Translations under genes and position numbers: made by a program
In this document: positions 35,408 through 47,400 of the stretch, piece after piece
Numbering within the stretch: the first letter of the stretch is position 1
Layout: each line of letters opens with the position of its first letter
The notes under the pieces: model-generated
The model's input: the letters and a program-made list of their open reading frames with translations, nothing else
The model's database searches: none
Told to the model about the DNA's origin: nothing
Assembly: GCA_002118135.1 (NCBI GenBank)
Contig: BDIU01000040.1
Span: forward strand, 248,001-312,000
Reading direction: 5' to 3'
Source: Trebouxia sp. TZW2008
Lineage: Eukaryota; Chlorophyta; Trebouxiophyceae; Trebouxiales; Trebouxiaceae
DNA: 64,000 nt

Positions 35408-38400
35408 ACCCACCAACACGTTGGCTGCTTCTCTGGCGCACATGGGGGAGGGGCAAAGGCTGCAAACACATGCATGTACAACAGCTCCCTTGCTTGCAAA
35501 TCTGGACAGCAGAGAAAGCTCGCACACACATACATGCACGATAGCTGCTTTGCTTGCAAGCATCGTCAACAGGCACAGGCAAGCAACTTGTATCAAAAAG
35601 CTCAGCACAGGTGAGGCTTACAAAGCAGCAAAGCAGATGAGTTTCCAACAGAGTGCTCAGCACAAGTCAGAACAAGCAAACAGAGGCCCTTTGCTAGGGC
35701 CAAATTTGCTCAGCTTTCACTGCCACATTGCGTGTTGCCACATGTATTGAATACGATTGTTGCATTTTGCATAAATTGCTTTCACACAGACAATCAATGT
35801 CATAGTCAACTCTGCTGTTGGGGTTGGTTGTGCTCATGAACTGCAATAGCATGACAGCCTGTGCTTGCAGTGCAGACCAAAGCAACCAGCTTCTGCCTCT
35901 CTCACCTCAAGAGCAGCAGGAAGGTGCTGCAGCTGCTGCTCAAGCCTGAGCAGCTTCTGAGACAGCTCCTCACGCTCAGCAGCCAGCTGCTGAGCTGCCT
36001 GCTTGGCTGAGTCACGCTCGCCAGTGAGTCGCGCCTCTTTCTGCTCAAACAGCCCTTTCACTCGGTCCACCTCCTCTTCTACATACTTCAACATCTGGTC
36101 CTTCTCCTGCATGACCCATGCAGCTTCATGCTGCCTCAGACTACATTTGCCCAAAAATATTTGAAACGACATTGTTTGTCTGATTTTCAACACTTGAACA
36201 TCAACCGTCCTTACCGTGATGCTCAAAACAAACCAGCCTGGCGAGATAGGACATGGGCCTCACACCCCTAGCACATGTGCTTGAAAGTGTAACCAATTGC
36301 GGTTGGTTATTAGGCTACATTTGCCTGGATCGAGTGAAAGGATGCTGAAGATGCAGGGTCTGCCAAATGCTGCAATGGCCATCCTTGCCATTGACAGGTT
36401 GCTCAGTGTTTTATTGGCATTTTGTGAAAGTCTTGTTTGCCATGTCAGCATACAGCAATGTACAAGCAATGTCAACAAATCAACGTGCCCTCTCTGCAAA
36501 TGCAACAGAGCTTGCATGCTCAGGGCATCAAGCATACTCTAGGAAGCTTCTGGCATTGCTTGCATTTTACAAAGCCATAAGATAACGCCATAAAACCATG
36601 CTGTGTCGACTCCGAACTGAATGGCTGGCCAATGAGTCAGACTCAGGGCAATCAGAGAAACCCTGAGCTCCAAGCAGTCATGTGGAGACCAGTAGTGGAA
36701 GGAGTTGCCAGAAGATGGTGAGCGTACCTTGAGGGTGTCTGAGGCACTCTTTGCCTTTTGCTCAGCCTCATGAGCCCTTCTGGTTGCCTCTTGAGTGCTT
36801 TTCTCCATCTGCTCCAGGGCTTGTTCCTGCGCCTCAATCTCCAACCTGAAGGCAGATGCAGTTCAAGTCACACAAACCAGCAAGTCCCGTGCTGCACTTC
36901 AAATGTGCGCATGCAAACTTCTGTGATGCACAGAGTCTGAAAAGCAAGCAAAGCCATCCAGCAACAACCATGTCAGTCATGTGCAGAAGCCACTGCTAGG
37001 CATAGAACCTCCCTAGACAGAGCTGTATGTTCTGCTGAAATAAGATGTGATCAATTCCTTCTTGCAATGACTATGACTTGAAACATGTGCTTGCACAGCT
37101 ATTCTTGAGGCTGTCATGATTGTGCCAAGGAAGGGAAATGCTTGTGCATGTGTGGTGCAGAATGTGAAGACCCGCTGGTGGCAAACAAAATTGTCATCTG
37201 ACACCAGTTTCCCAAAATGCATGAATCGCTGTCAACAATGATTAAGACTTCCAGTTTCAATTACCTGAGGCTCTGGTGCTGGCGTTGCTCTTCTGCCTCG
37301 TGCTCTGCCAGATCAGCCTCAGCATGCCTGAGAGCTTGGGCTGACTCGAATGCCTCAGCCTGAGCTGCACTCAGCTGAGTCTTTAAGCTGGCTATGCTTG
37401 CTTGTGCATCATCTATCATGGCTTCCTTCACCTGCAGCATAATATAGGTTTGTTGTCACGGTCTGCTCAAATTCTTTGCAAAGCATTCACATTAGTAAGT
37501 ACAGATGTCTGGATTGATTTCAGCCGTTGACAAGACTTTGAGTGCAGGTGTCATGTCTTAAGCAGGCAAATTACATAAACGCCTCACTATCACAGGGCTG
37601 TGCAAAGTGCAAGCTGTTGTAGCATGCATGCAGCCATGTTTGTTTGACTAGGCGTAGGTCACAATGCGCTGATTAGGCTGTGTGTGCTCGTATACATTCT
37701 GCATGTCAGTGACAAAGTGATAAGTCTGTGCCAAAAATGTGCTCACATGGTGTCATTGTATCACTGGCTTGTTGAGATGATCTGCTGCCTTTGTTTAGTC
37801 ATGGACGAGATCACAGAACATGAGTAAGCAGCATGTCAACATGCCTTGACGGCATCTCTGGCTTCCTCTAGCTCTTGTACCAGCTCTTCCAGCTGCCCCT
37901 CAGCTTCAGCAGCTGCCATGTCAGCTTGGCTCAGTTTCTCGCCAGCTTCCTGCTCAAGCTGCTGAAGAGCTTCCTGGGTAGCTGTCAGCTGAGTAGCTGC
38001 TGCAGCAGCTGCCTGCTGATGTGAGGTTTGGGCTGACGCCACTTGGGTCTGCAACTGCTCACAGCGCTGCTGCTCTTGCACTAGACGGTCCTGCAAGCCA
38101 AATGGCCGTCAGAGCCTGCTGAGCGTGAACAAATGGTTTGCTTGTATGCTTGCTGGAGAGACATGCAGAAAAGCAGTGCAAGTCTTGTCAGCATGTGCTG
38201 CATAAGACATTGTACAGACTGCATCATAAGCAACCCCAGAATTTGCAGAGTGAGCAGTATCAGTGTTGCAAAGCCCAATTGGGTTGATGCACAGCTGGCG
38301 GGACTCACTCTCCCAGCAATCATGTCATTGAGACATGCAGAGTCTGCCTCGTGCAGCCAGACTAATTCTCTGATGCCTGTCACAATATCAACACATTTGT

Positions 38401-41400
38401 TTGTTGAAGAAGGCTTCAGGCTGATACCTTGATTCCTGACAGTTCACCAACACGCTCCCTGAGAGTGCCCATTTCAGCCCGCAGCTTGTCCTGCTCAGCA
38501 GGCTGGTATGTTGCTAGCTGGGCGGAGATGTCAGCCCTGTCCTTCTGCAGAGCAGCGACTCGGGTTTTCTGCCGCTGCAGCACCTCAGTTAGCTCCTTCA
38601 TCAGCGCCTCTTGCTCCTGTGTCACAGTGTCTGAGAAGCATCAAGTCCACTGTCCAATGCTTCAGCGCACAGACGGACAAGTCAGGCAATGCCAAGTTGG
38701 TTGTGAAACAGTGTAGGCGTCTGGGCCATCTGCTGATGCAGCATCTCTGTCAGCTCCTTCATCAGTGCCTCTTGCTCCTGTGTCACAGTGTCAGTGAAGC
38801 ATCCAGCCCACCGTACAGTGCCTCAAAGCACTGACATACAAGCCATGCAATGGTAAGCTGGTTGTGATACAGTGTAGGCGCCTGAGTCTTCTGTTTCTGC
38901 AGCACCTCTGTCAGCTCCTTCATCAGTGCTTCTTGCCCCTGTGTCACAGTGTCTGAGAAGCATCAAGTCCACTGTCCAATGCTTCAGCGCACAGACAGAC
39001 AAGTCAGGCAATGACAAGTTGGTTGTGAAACAGTGTAGGCGGCTGAGCCTTCTGCTGCTGCAGCGCCTCTGTCAGCTCCTTCATCAGCGCCTCTTGCTCC
39101 TGTGTCACGGTGTCCGAGATGCATCAAGCCTACTGTCCAATGCTTTAAAGCATAGAAAGACAAGCCAGACAATGGTAAGTTGGTCGTGAGACAGTGTAGG
39201 CGCCTGACCCTTCTGCCACTGCAGCACCTCTGTCAGCGCTCCCATCAGCGCATCTTGTTCCTGTGTTAAAAGGTTTGTGTTGAGAGCCTACAGTAATTTT
39301 CCTAAGCCCTGAGGTGTAGAAGACTGCAATTGGAGGGGGATCATTCCTACAGAGTTGGCTAAGCCCTGAGGTGTAAAAGACTGCAATTGGAGGGGGATCA
39401 TTCCTACAGAGTTGGTAAATGCACCAACTTGAGTACACCAAGGCTTGAGTCAGCAGATTGCCAAATATCCAGATGCAGCAGCAAGTGCATTTACAGGTTG
39501 AATTGTGTGTGACATGGACAGCCAGAATTGCTTTTGCTGCAGCACCTGCTTTTGCCCTGTCAAAGCGCCTCTTGACCGTGTGCAGATGATTTAGCTTCAA
39601 GAGTGTCGGGGCATTTGAGAAGTGAGAACTTTATGCGGAATACTACGTAGTTTCAAACAACTGCAATCAAAAGCACTTGAAAGGTTGTGGTGCTTCACAT
39701 ACAATCTCACCTCATGCTGCTGGTGCGCTCTTTGCAAAGCTCTGCGCAGCTCTGCAGCCTCAGAACACTGCTTCTGTAGCTGCTGCTGATGGTTGTTTGC
39801 AGTTCTATCTTGCTCCTGCATCAGCAAGACGGGTTACAGCCAACATCATTCTCATTCATTGATGCATTCATCCTAGACATGTGCTAGACAGGCTCAGCAT
39901 GCCTAGCTAGGTACGTACTGGAGCAATGCAGTGATTCCAAACAGTCATTGATTTGGTGGACGCTTGTTTTATGCTCATAGCTAGAGGACGCCGACAACAA
40001 GGTGGCCAGGCAAGATTTAGCTAAGGCCACACACAACTGGCACTAGTGCTGGCAGGTGTAGTAACTGGAATGAATCAGCAGCTAGACAAAATGTTCACCT
40101 GTAGAGCAAGCCTGAACTCAGCTTCAGTGGTAGCCAGCTGCTTCTGCAGGGCGTCTCGGTTGTCCTGTAGGTGTTGTTGCTGCTGAGCATGCTTTGCGGT
40201 GTCAGAGTCTCTGGCATCTGCTTCACGCCTGATCTGAGTCTCATACCATTGCACCTTGCACTCTAGGCCCTTCTGCCAAGCGAGGGCAACACAGTCAAAG
40301 GCCATTCGTCTTGGTCAATAATGCACTTGTCACAAGGAGAAGTCATGCAACTGACAGACACTGGTGAGAATCGATGGATGTCTTGCAGAACTGCAGTACA
40401 GACACCTTGAGGGCAGTCAGTATACATCAGCCACACTCAAGGTCTGAATGTGTAAACCGCACTACGATCTTGAGCATGCCCAAGGCGCGCGCAAAACCTG
40501 GCCAAAGCAGAGCACGTTGTGCATCACTCCCACCTGGTAGTCGACCTGAGCTGCAGTCAATGCGGCAGCTAGCTGTTTTGCCTGACTGCGTGCCTCTTCT
40601 TCTCTCTCCCTAAGTGCCTGAGACTCAACTCTGCTGGCAGTCAGCTGCTGAGTCAGCGAGCTCAGCTCAGCCTGAGCAGCGGCTGCAGCCTGGCTTGCTG
40701 CGGCGCACTGACTGTTGGCACTGCTCATACACTGCTGCAGCTCTTTCTGCAGTGATGCCTCAGTTTGGGCAGACAGCTTCAGAGCAGCCTGCAGGTCAAA
40801 AGCAATTTTCAGGCAAAGTCATGTTGAAAGTCACACTTTGCAGAGACTTGACTACCAACGCCTGAGCAGCGGCTGCAGGCTGGCTCGCCGCTGCACATTG
40901 GCTGTTAGCATTGCTCATACACTGCTGCAGCTTGTTCTGCAGTGACGCCTCAGTTTGGCCAGACAGCTTCAAGGCAGCCTGCAGGTCAACCACAATGATG
41001 AGGAAAAGCCAATCTTGCAGTCACACCCTGCAGAAAGTTACATATCAGCGCTTGAGACACTGCTGTAGGTCTTGCTGCAGTCTTGCAGATTTCAGCCTCA
41101 GATAGATATATTTATAAGGCAGCCTATAGCAAGACCTGTCATACTAGAAAAGTTGTACAGCCGACACAATTGCAGTACTGCTTTTACTTTGCTGCCTATG
41201 TTCAGGTAGTCAATAATGCCAGCCGAAACAATTTGAGTACTGCTATTACTTGACTGGCCATGATAAGGTCGCGAGCAATGCCAGCCTAAGCTGTCATACC
41301 GACCCTGCAACTTCCACTTTGAAAGCTTTGAAAGCCTGTCAGCTGCAGGTTGCTGACAGTACCAGTGCAATGTTGCAGTGACTTCTCCTTTAAAACAAGC

Positions 41401-43737
41401 CCTGCTTTGGTACCCAGAGAAATTGTGCTTATATCATTTGTCCTTACTTAAAGGTGCCACTGCAGTCAGAATGCAGTGATTGGTTTCCAACTGCGTTGTC
41501 CTTACATTGAGGATATCCTTACATTGAGTGACCTTACAAAGAGAAGTTACTGTATATACAAGGCAAGGACCATCACTTGCCTGGATTTCCACAACCTGCT
41601 GCATGAGGCTCACAGCTTTACTCTGTGCCTGATCAGCTGCCTGCTGCAGCCTGCCAGCATTGTCACTGGCTTGCTGCCGGTTGGCTTCCAAGCTGGCAAT
41701 GCGGTCCTGAGCCGTTTGCAGGGCACCCTTCTGTGCGCGGTCTGCCTGTTGTGACTCATGCCAGGCATGCTGCAGCTCCCACTGGAGCTCTTGGAGCCTG
41801 TGAGCAGTGGTCTCATAGCGCTCCTGTGAAGCTTGAGCCTGCGTAATGACATGGAAAGCTGGGGACATGCACCGACAAGCTGCCCAGGACAGCAGTGCCT
41901 GCAGCTGTGATTCCTCATGCAATGTGTGCCGCCTCGACTCAATGGCAACATATATAAGCTTGAATGGCGGCAATTGATGCAGCACGGCAAAACTGCAAAC
42001 AGAGGGCAGCTGCATACAGTCTTTAGAGTTTGCTTCACATGCCACATCAGGGCAAGTGCTCTGTACTTTGCCCATGGAGGCCAGCCCAAGGTGACCACCT
42101 TGCAGTGCGGGGCCTCCAAGCCAATACGGTCAGGCTTGATGCAAACAGAACAAATGACACAAAGCAGAACATGCTCTTTGATCCTTGGCAATGTCTGGCA
42201 CAGCAACAGCTACCTCAGCTTGTGCGCTGGTTGCTGCTTGCTCTGCTTGAGTGATCTCAGCTTGAGCTTGTTGAAGTGCTTCATTGGCTTGTTGCTGGAT
42301 ATCCTTCACCTACAGCAACCTGCATAGTGTTGCAGTGACATGAGCAGCAGCAGCAGCATATGCAAGGGTGGTCTATTGAATAACTTGTAAGTGCTCAATC
42401 CCATACTATTTGCAAAATAATTGCAGGTGACCAGCCAATGTACACAACACAGCCTGTACTGAGTGTTGTCATTTGCAAGCACTTGTAAGATAAGGTGCTT
42501 TGACGGCAAGCTATGGAAGGAAGTCATTGTATTCTCATGATTGACACATGGCATGTACCTTGCGTCGAGCTTGTTCCTGTGCCTCCTGAGCCAGCAGTTC
42601 TGCTTGTTGCTCAACATGCAGCGCATCAGATGTGCGCTGTTCCAGCTGATCAGCAAGCTTCTGCAGCTCCTGCTTGAGTTGCACAGCATCTCGTTGCAGC
42701 TTGTCTACCTGGCCCATGTCTGTGGCTGTTTGGCAAGCCACCTCATGCGTGACACCCTTGGACCTGATTTTGCGTGCATGCTGAGCAGACATCAGCGGCC
42801 CTGCCCTGTTCAGCAGGTTCTCTGTTGGAGCAAGGGGTGGCCTGTTCCTAGCACTGAGAACATCCCTGAGCCTCGCTTCAAGTGCTGCAATTCTGCTCTC
42901 TTGCTGCATGTCTGAGGAAGTCTCTGGCCCAGGAACTACTGCTATCTGTCTGCCACCGCTGCCGCCTGCATTGAGGCTGCCTGTCTGCGCCTGATGATGT
43001 GCTGGCCGGGTGTTAATATGTCCGCTTGGCAATGAAACAGGTGGTGCTGGAAGCGCAAGAGGCTGTGAGTGAATTGCAGCACCTCTGTGAGGCTGTAAAG
43101 ACAGATCAGGCAATTGCGTTATATGCTGCTGCTGTTGCTGCTGCATGGTGTAAGGCTGAGCCAGGATGACACGTGCCAATTGGCCATCAAGCGTCTCAAG
43201 GTTGGGCAGCATTTGTGCTGTTCGTTGCCCAAATCCAGGCAAAGAACAAATGGCGTTGCCAGGATGACCGCCAGACAACAAAAGGTGGCGGAGACTGCTG
43301 AGCCTGCTCAGACCTGACAGGCCATCAAGGGAAGCAAGCTGATTGTTGCGCAGGTCAAGGTGATGTAAGCTGGCACCACTTGCTGTATGCTGTAGAAAGC
43401 CGCTCAGAGACGTGATGAAGTTGTGTGATAGCAAAAGGCGTTGAATCCCGGTGAGTGTCTGCAGTCCTGCCACACTTTGTAGCCTATTGCTGGCTAAGCT
43501 GATCGAGGTCAGAGCTGTTAGCATCTGCAAGCCTTCGAGGCTCTGAAGCTGGTTCGAGGACAGATTAAGATCCGTGAGATTTGGCAAATTTTGTATGCCA
43601 TGCAAACTTGCGATGTTATTGCCGTGCACGCAAAGTACGCGCGCCTCAGGCCTGTACTTGTCAAGATCAGGCAGCTGCAGCAGCGAAGAAATGCCTGCTC
43701 CCACGCAGGAGATGCGTTCCTTCGACATGAATGGCAT
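34382..43737 (-). CDS. VFL1: LRR and coiled-coil protein, VFL1/LRRCC1-like centriole or basal-body protein
   Basis: ATG at 43737. Exons: 43737-42559, 42309-42214, 41838-41581, 40788-40534, 40272-40099, 39815-39711, 38616-38428, 38090-37845, 37431-37265, 36845-36728, 36106-35906, 35120-35034 and 34501-34382. All are in phase, giving about 1064 residues. The N-terminus has five to six SDS22-like leucine-rich repeats (VLCVHGNNIASLHGI, LTDLNLSSNQLQSLEGL, LTSISLASNRLQSVAGL, LHHLDLRNNQLASLDGL), then a low-complexity Gln/Pro linker. The rest is almost continuous Gln/Glu/Ala-rich coiled coil. This architecture and length match Chlamydomonas VFL1 and animal LRRCC1, which set distal centriole or basal-body asymmetry and flagellar number. 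Two introns use GC donors (after 41581 and 37845). The linker and coiled coil alone would be weak evidence; the assignment rests on the combination. Confidence 0.8.
35210..35375 (-). repeat. Decayed copies of acceptor plus 5' edge of the gene F exon 35120-35034
   Basis: Short copies of cag|gttgaga followed by gcatgt- or cgtgct-type sequence occur near 35230, 35345 and 35365, upstream of the intact exon (cag|gct gag aaa gca). Only 20-40 bp are recognisable. Confidence 0.5.
35369..35406. repeat. CA microsatellite in a gene F intron
   Basis: An uninterrupted run of about 17 ca units. All long open frames across it on both strands are artefacts of the repeat. Confidence 0.95.
36190..36255. repeat. 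Dispersed repeat family S, copy 1
   Basis: It resembles 52345-52420 (gaacatca, ccgtccttaccgtga, ccagcctggcgaga) in the same orientation. It lies in a gene F intron. Confidence 0.6.
38720..39250 (-). repeat. Four copies of acceptor plus 5' part of the gene F exon 38616-38428
   Basis: Units near 38800, 38950, 39110 and 39260 repeat tgacacag|gagcaagaggc and the stretch encoding ALMKELTEVLQ. The period is about 150 bp. Each runs into intron sequence after about 75 bp. The intact exon is the last in gene direction. Confidence 0.93.
39303..39411. repeat. Near-perfect 55-bp tandem duplication
   Basis: Two adjacent copies of a unit starting aagccctgaggtgta and ending acagagttgg differ at only a few bases. 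It lies in a gene F intron and is probably recent. Confidence 0.9.
40862..41110 (-). repeat. Two copies of the 5' part of the gene F exon 40788-40534
   Basis: The nearer copy (40978-40862) is 117 bp, open, in phase on both sides and reads AALKLSGQTEASLQNKLQQC versus AALKLSAQTEASLQKELQQC in the intact exon. It ends in gcgttg rather than a GT donor. The farther copy (about 41045-41105) is decayed. Confidence 0.85.
41150..41290. repeat. Tandem duplication in a gene F intron
   Basis: Two units of about 65 bp share gccgacacaattgcagtactg- and gtcaataatgccagcc-like blocks. No link to an exon was found. Confidence 0.7.
41438..41560. repeat. Dispersed repeat family R, copy 2
   Basis: It matches 48048-48184 along about 120 bp, including cactgcagtcagaatgcagt and gagaagttactgta-like ends. 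It lies in a gene F intron. No terminal inverted repeat is obvious. Confidence 0.8.
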
Positions 43738-44498
43738 CCAATGGTTGACCTTCAGACGTCTCGAAACCGACAACGCTCAGTTGGTGCGATGTCGCAACTC
43801 GAGTGAGTTTGAACTGAGCAAAAGCAAGGGGTCTGAGGAATCTGAACTGGATGTGAGCTGCTGGCATGACCAAAGGTTCACATTCAAGTTGTTTCCTTGT
43901 GCAGCACAGGTCAGCACATGAATGACTTACTTACAGCTCGTTGCATATACAAATAGTATCATACGGTGCCAGTGCGGCTTCAAGTTTCTGCATTACCTTC
44001 AAGAAACTCTTGCATGTTTTGCAGGCAAAATGCAATGAGGAAGTGCTGGAAATGCACGCGTCAAGAACATTTGTTGCCTAGCTCCAGGCCAAAGTGTTCA
44101 CAACTGTTCATCTTGAGCTTTTGAAGCAACAGGCTCGGCACTGGCAGGACAGACCACAAAAAACAGTCTGAGAGAGAGAATGGCCTTTAGTACGCATTCA
44201 CGATGACAACATGCATGCTTTGTTTGATTTGCTAGGAATCGAGAGCCAAGCAGGAAGCTGCAAGTCGCTGATTGTGAAGCAGCCTGCTGAGTCTGCACTT
44301 TTGCAATGCATGACAGACGCGTCGGTTTGCACATCGACGGCCAGCATGACGCCGTGCAGCAGAATTTGTAAGCACAGCTGCGTGTAGACAGATGCTTTGA
44401 ACTGCAACAAATACGCCTTGTCGGGCGTCTTCGACGTTTGTGCGGATTTGGCACTGTTCCGAGGACGTTGCAAGCCGTGAAGCATCAGGAGATCAGCT
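43738..44498. other. Divergent intergenic region between genes F and G
   Basis: It holds both start regions and presumably both promoters. A minus-strand frame at 44098-44638 overlaps CAMTA exon 1 and lacks known motifs, so it is not annotated. Confidence 0.6.
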
Positions 44499-47400
44499 AT
44501 GGGCTCCGATCGCGGCACAACATATGCGCAACCTCTAGATCCCAGAGATGCTGGCTTGCCTGAAACCACACAGGAAATTCTAGAAAAAGGAAAACAAACA
44601 TGGCTGAAAAATACAGAGGTTTGCGATATGCTCATCAACCATGCTGCTTCAAATTTGAGAGTGGCAAGAGAGCCTCCCTGCCAACCCCCAGGTGACTAAC
44701 TAAGCTTAGTCATTAGCATGATCAGATGTGTTTGTTTGATGTTCAGTCATGCATGGCAATGCTGATATGGCTGATGTGGCTAACAAATGCTGCTGCTGCC
44801 AGGCGGGTCCTTGTTCTTGTTTGATCGCAAAGCTGTGAGATTCTTCCGCAAAGACAACCATAATTGGCGTAAGAAAGCAGATGGCAAGACTGTGCGGGAG
44901 ACCCATGAGAAACTCAAGGCAAGCTACCTTAGCTTTGTGCGTGTTCCCTCTTTGGCATGTTCACTCCATACCCGTGCTGTGTTCTCTTAACATAACATCA
45001 CGTACAAGCAATTGCGCGCAGGTGGGCAATGTGGACATGCTGAATTGCTATTACGCCCATGCGGACAGATCAGATGGCTTGCAGGTGAGTTTGTTGCTAC
45101 CATCATTGTCTTAACCTGCTGCACAGCATGATGCACTTTGACAACAAACCAGGATCTAATTTGAGGACATCTGAATTTTTGATTGCCGACTGGCCCCAAC
45201 TCTGCAGAATGATCATCTTCAGCACTGCAATCATTGCTGCAGAGGCGTCCATCATTACCTGTGATTATCGCATTATCGCAACCCCTGCAGAGTGCTTCTT
45301 GCACTGCTACATGACAGGCTTCGTAGAATCATCCGCTCCCAATTTGCATTTCCTGCTGCAGAGGCGTTGCTACTGGCTGCTGGAAAGTGAGGATGACATT
45401 GTCCTTGTGCACTATCTGAACATAGCTCAGAGGCAGCAGGCTGGCAGGTCAAGCAGCCGCCTTGCTCATGAAGACGCCACAACTCAGCTCAAGCACAATG
45501 ACAGGGACAGCGACAGCAGCCCCTCAGACCCTGCCACCTCGCAAGACTTGTCCAAGTCCTCAGACGCTGCAGATGCCGCCACAAATGCATCATCTGTGCC
45601 AGCTTCACGCGCTGAGAATGGCACTCATGGACCATCAAATGCAGTAGAGTCCGGGCTTGCAGGCCCAATGCCATCAGAGACACTGCTGGGTTTGCTGCCG
45701 TCTCTGCCGTCTATGGATATGTTCTTCAACACCATAGACAGTAAGCTGAGCACGGAGCGGCTGTCAGCTTACGGCGGGGAGGATGCAGTGCGTAGTAATG
45801 CTGCAGTGCAGGAGCTGCTGCGCAGCTGGGAAGAAGAGCAACACCCAAATGACCTGCCCGCTCAAGCGTATAGTCTTTGGCAGGTACACCATTCTCCTCC
45901 TGCTCCATTTGAGAGCCAATTGACATGTGCATATAGACACTGTTGAATACAGCCCAAGCTGAGAACTGTTGCTTGCGTGAGCTTCACACACCCTGTGTGG
46001 GCTTGCACAAACACATGGGCAATATTTGCAGCTTACCTTTGCTACTGTGGGAGACATGTGAGCAAAGGGCTGAAAGCCTTACAGCCACAGAGCTTCTGCT
46101 GTCATGTCACTGCACTGCTATCTTCTAAACTGGTGCACATTGCTGCCATCACCGCAGCTCAATTACCATACTTCTTTCAAGAACACGAATTTGCTCAACT
46201 GCTCTTGGTTGCGTGTTCCCTGCTCATCAGTCCAAAAAGACAGCCTTGTTAGCGGGCATTGTTTTGTTTGTCACTTGCTGCTGTGGCTGTGCAGCAGAAG
46301 CATCAGCCAGGCATGTCTCGCTCAGTGCTGCATCCAGCAGAAGCACACAACCAATTGATAGCCGCCAGCACCAGCACACCCGCCATAGATCCTATGCAAC
46401 AGGACAGCAATAGCAGCTGGTCAGCCAGCAACTATCGCCCACCCTTGGCGCCAAACATGCCTCATCGTGTACTTGACGACAGCAAGTCTTGCACATATCC
46501 TGGTGCATACATGCATCTAGCAGAAGGCGCCCAAAGCAGTGACAATGCCTTTCAGGCTCAACAGTTGCATCAGCCACAGCCGCTGCACCACCACAGCTCA
46601 GCGGCCCCTCCAAGAAACTTGGCCGAGACTCAGAGCGCTCCTCCAACAGCTGCGCTTGATTTCCTCAGCGGCTTTGGCCTCGGCAGCGCCACAGACCAGT
46701 TGCATAGGCTCAGGCAGCAGTCAGACAACAACTTGACTGCCAACCAAGCACGCCGTGGTGATCAACTGGCTGACTACATGGCTCGAACCAGAGGCCGTGG
46801 CATTGGCTCCCCTCGCGGCACTTATGATTCTTCAATCACTTGGCCTGGCTCCTTGACAACCCAGCCCCAGCTGCAGACTTCGTTCCCTATGTCATCAGCT
46901 AGCCACCAACCTCGCTCTGCCCTTGGCGAGTCCGCGCTACTGAATGCATTTTCAATGCCTCGCTCACGCCCACAAGCCATGGTCCAGAATGCTTTCTCTC
47001 AGGCGGGTCTGCATCTCGGCCCGCGCGCAAGGCTACAGTCCCCTTTTGGTTTCCCACCAGTGCTTGGTGAAGGCCTGCCGCCAGTTCAGGAAGCCTTTGA
47101 CCCATCTGTCGCTTCATCTTCCCTGGGTCAGCCCACTTCAGGGCCTCGTGGGCTAACCCATCAGCAGTCAGTGAACAACCCAAGATCGTCGTTGTCATTC
47201 CCTGTGATGTCAAGAGGCGACGGCACTAGCAGCATCAGCCCGTCTAGCTTTCTGCCAGGTGAAGCAGCTGCAATGGATGTATGCCAGAACAGCAGTCAAA
47301 CAGCGCCACTGCAGGCAAGCCCCGGTGCAAAGCGCCGCTCCTCTGCCATGAGCCTTTCTGAGCAAGTCTCACAGGGCTTTGCCGTACAGCCCCAGGGCAG

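Noticed and set aside
35199..35750. 183-residue plus-strand frame and four overlapping minus-strand frames
   Set aside because: They run through a CA microsatellite and intron sequence of gene F, with no family motif.
40990..41100. Possible extra gene F exon reading RLKSARLQQDLQQCLKR
   Set aside because: It ends in a stop and is better explained as a decayed copy of the exon at 40788-40534.
44098..44638. Minus-strand frame of up to 146 residues
   Set aside because: It overlaps CAMTA exon 1 and the divergent promoter region. Composition is plausible but there is no motif, so it is not annotated.
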